Assembly (NCBI GenBank): GCA_003508835.1
Contig: PUFA01000289.1
Span: 124,001-188,000 of the forward strand
DNA: 64,000 nt
Direction of reading: 5' to 3'
Origin: Eonycteris spelaea
Lineage: Eukaryota > Chordata > Mammalia > Chiroptera > Pteropodidae
Part shown: positions 62,300 to 64,000 of the stretch, in pieces
How positions within the stretch are numbered: position 1 is the stretch's first letter
Layout of the letters: the number at the start of each line of letters is the position of its first letter
The notes under the pieces: model-generated
The model's database searches: none
What the model saw: only the letters and a program-made list of their open reading frames with translations
Told to the model about the DNA's origin: nothing
Position numbers and translations under genes: made by a program

Positions 62300-63218
62300 T
62301 CAACTGACTGGGAAGGCATTTTCAGCTTGGTGAGCTTGGCTTTGGCAGGCACTTTTAAGTCGGTTTTTTCAAAGGTCTGTTGCCGGTACTCCTCCGGCAG
62401 CGGCTTCAGTTCTGGAGACTCACTAGGAGCCTGGTCTTGACCGTCCATGGGCCGGACATAAGCCGTGGGCTTCTGCTGCATTGCAGTGCTTTTTGAGGGA
62501 AGGGAGGGTGGGGGGAAAGTCTGAGAAGGAGGCTGGGTAGGGGCTACCCCAAGGCTAGCGACTGCCACCAAACTGTCCTGAGGGATCTCTTTATCACGGA
62601 CCTTTACCGCCAGGTCCTTGGGAGACTTGGTTGGGCAGTAGCCTTTACTGTTATTATTACTGCTGTGAACATGGCTGCTTCCTTGCATCCTGGGAAGAGT
62701 CTGCTGGTTGGAATGTATAGGTGACAAAGGGGGTACTGGGGAAGGTAGAGAGAGTAAAGGACACAGCTCCCTCTCTGGAGCTAAGTCTGTCACTGAAGCA
62801 GAGTGGTCTCCATCAGCTCTGCGGTCACCATTTTTGTGATGACTAGACCTATAGCTCTCCTGACCAAGGCGATCTTGGGTCAGGTGCTGGCTGTCCGGGG
62901 ACCATAGCTTTTGACATGGAGACTTGACATTGGTTCCATTCTGGCTGTGCCATCTTTGGATTGTGGCTAATGTTACCAACAGGCAGTGGTCCAGAGGCAG
63001 GCGTGCTCATAGGCTGGTGATGAACGCTAGTGTTGAAGGAGTGGGATGGAATGCTGCTCCCTTTCTCAGGAAAAAAAAGGATATCTCGGCCTTCCCAACC
63101 TATTTTCAGAAGCATCCAAGCAATGAGTGTAGGACTTGGTGGTAAGCAATTCCTTTACTTCTTCATAGTTTCCCAACATGTTCTGTATTCGACTGGATAG
63201 CTCATCACCCTTTTCTGT
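62300..63218 (-). CDS. AFF1: AFF1 exon 3, large, with apparent frameshifts
   Basis: The exon begins [20 protein letters not shown] after a clear ttttttcag acceptor. It runs through serine/proline-rich sequence ([55 protein letters not shown]) to [30 protein letters not shown] corresponds to the P-TEFb-binding segment of AFF4. The 919 bases are not open in one frame. An extra T in the T-run matching A 63071-63078 shifts frame after GRPRYP. Two single-base losses follow, near 62938-62944 and in a C-run at 62897-62900. Homology runs straight through all three frames. The donor is probably gtgagt at 62294-62299, but that leaves one base too few for the zero-phase exon 4. About seven extra residues (near [11 protein letters not shown]) occur relative to human. 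Confidence 0.93.
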
Positions 63219-63586
63219 CTGAAAAAAGAAAAATAAGACGGCAAAGTTAGATACTAAAATAAACAACTAAGGAAAACCAACATTTAATAAGCCATGTTAC
63301 ATAACATCATTAAAAAAGAAACACTTTGATTTAATGTGTAATGCAGAATTTAAAGTGTAATTTAAACTCAGCTACCCTGTTGAGAAACCTGTCATGGACA
63401 ATTACTACATACAGGAGATTAACATTACAAAAGAAAACCAATAAGTTTCAGAGAATTTTCATATTTTGTTTTCAGAAACAATCTCGAGATGAGTTATTTT
63501 ATTTTCATAGTTGCAGCCCTTATTCAAACTGGTTTTATCGCAGAGTTAAATATGATAAATCAGACTTTCTAATATAAATTAAATAC
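63219..63586 (-). other. AFF1: AFF1 intron 2 (368 bases)
   Basis: A short intron with donor gtattt and acceptor ttttttcag on the minus strand. It is AT-rich and shows no repeat, RNA gene or further exon. Confidence 0.9.
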
Positions 63587-63707
63587 CTTGTAGGGCTCTC
63601 CAAAAAGAGGAATCTTTTCAGGAAATGCCTCTTTCTCTTGGTGAGCTTCCTGGTTGCGTCTTTCCTTCTCTCTAATTCGAAGCAGGTTTCTGTCTTCATT
63701 GTATAAG
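63587..63707 (-). CDS. AFF1: AFF1 exon 2 (N-terminal homology domain, first part)
   Basis: The exon is 121 bases. It starts with one base completing a codon from exon 1, then 40 codons beginning [20 protein letters not shown] and ending PLFGEPYK. The acceptor is a CAG after a T-rich tract; the donor reads AAG|gtattt and ends on a complete codon. The basic stretch RIREKERR and the end PLFGEPYK are hallmarks of the N-terminal homology domain of the AF4/FMR2 family. In AFF4 the segment from here into the next exon binds CDK9 and cyclin T1 (P-TEFb), so the same role is inferred. The exon is intact, with only conservative differences from the human protein as I remember it (E for D in YNED). Confidence 0.95.
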
Positions 63708-64000
63708 CTGTTTCAGATGCCACAAAAGAACAAAAACAATAAAATGTATCAGTATCCAAGTTTTGTTGTGCATATGTACACGTTTGAGGGAGGCGAGGAT
63801 AGGTCAAGAAGTGAAAACAAGGGAGATAGATGATTTAAAGAAAGCGAAAAGTCTCTAAACTCACTCCTAGATTAAGGTTAAGTCAACGGGCTGTGCCTCT
63901 CCAGCCTTGGTTCTGGCTCCAGAAACCCAAGCATCCATCCTGGGTTACTACCTTCGTGGCTCAGGACTGACTCCAAACTGAACAGTCTTTTATAGGCAGT
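63708..64000 (-). other. AFF1: AFF1 intron 1, 3' end
   Basis: This is the last part of the intron before exon 2. The minus strand carries a T-rich tract (about 63722-63745) before the CAG acceptor at 63708-63710. No exon 1 sequence, promoter or repeat is recognisable in this piece. Confidence 0.75.

Larger units (their letters stand above)
3623..63707 (-). other. AFF1: AFF1 gene, internal part (exons 2-10), truncated by both window edges
   Basis: Nine minus-strand exons translate to peptides matching AFF1 in order, including [92 protein letters not shown] and SSSKLAKKRK. The paralogue AFF4 differs at many of these positions (for example it has [20 protein letters not shown]), so AFF1 is favoured over AFF2, AFF3 and AFF4. 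The protein is a nuclear scaffold of the super elongation complex, holding P-TEFb, ELL proteins and AF9/ENL to release paused RNA polymerase II. The gene continues beyond both ends of the window: exon 1 with the start codon is upstream of 64000, and the C-terminal homology domain exons are below base 1. Frame disruptions in exons 3 and 10, and an unclear exon 9 start, are described separately. Confidence 0.96.

Noticed and set aside
3623..63707. Calling the locus an AFF1 pseudogene
   Set aside because: Introns are retained, nearly all splice sites are intact, and the lesions are homopolymer-type with conserved protein on both sides. Sequence error explains the data better, although it is not proven.
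63535..63807. 90-codon minus-strand ORF covering exon 2
   Set aside because: It is the wrong frame of exon 2. The true frame reads [16 protein letters not shown] and is bounded by splice sites.
1..64000. CRISPR array, bacterial operon, prophage or other microbial system
   Set aside because: Exon-intron structure, MIR/L2/L1 repeats and a mammalian gene leave no room for this. No regularly spaced direct repeats were seen.
1..64000. tRNA, rRNA, snRNA or known miRNA genes
   Set aside because: No tRNA A/B-box pair with a cloverleaf, no rRNA or snRNA signature was seen. The 16-bp hairpin is too short for a miRNA precursor.

Overview
The window is nuclear DNA from a placental mammal. It holds one recognisable gene, AFF1 (AF4/FMR2 family member 1; the AF4 partner of KMT2A/MLL in t(4;11) leukaemia), read on the minus strand and cut at both ends. 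Nine coding exons can be placed, from exon 2 (63587-63707) to a large exon here called exon 10 (3623-4554). Numbering follows the usual MLL-AF4 scheme, in which the 45-base exon is exon 4. The start codon and exon 1 lie beyond base 64000. The C-terminal exons lie below base 1. All introns are GT-AG, with doubt only at the exon 3 donor and the exon 9 acceptor.

Layout from the right edge, in transcription order: end of intron 1; exons 2 and 3, encoding the N-terminal homology domain and P-TEFb-binding segment; a 30.3 kb intron 3; exons 4 to 8 (31995 down to 12216), encoding the ALF region including the ELL-binding stretch; exon 9, the phosphoserine/acidic transactivation patch; exon 10, with the KWQLDNWL motif, a basic Lys/Pro-rich region, the AF9/ENL-binding motif and a KKRK basic motif; then part of intron 10. 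AFF1 is a scaffold of the super elongation complex.

The rest is AT-rich intron holding old repeats: MIR, L2, L3/CR1-like, L1 3' ends, hAT-type and other DNA transposon relics, one MaLR LTR, microsatellites and homopolymers. I see no Alu, B1/B2 or other young tRNA-derived SINE, which argues against primates and murid rodents. The L1 tails (GTTGTACACTTGAAACTAAT type) suggest a laurasiatherian, but I cannot name the species.

The main oddity is that the two largest exons are broken by small indels, nearly all changes in homopolymer length, while amino-acid conservation on either side and most splice sites are intact. One pair of indels displaces the AF9/ENL-binding motif from the open frame. Uncorrected sequencing or assembly error is the likeliest cause; true pseudogenisation is the alternative. 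I found no previously undescribed system. The best unexplained non-coding signals are a perfect 16-bp hairpin (16443-16478) and a 24-bp inverted repeat with an 85-base spacer (5690-5822).
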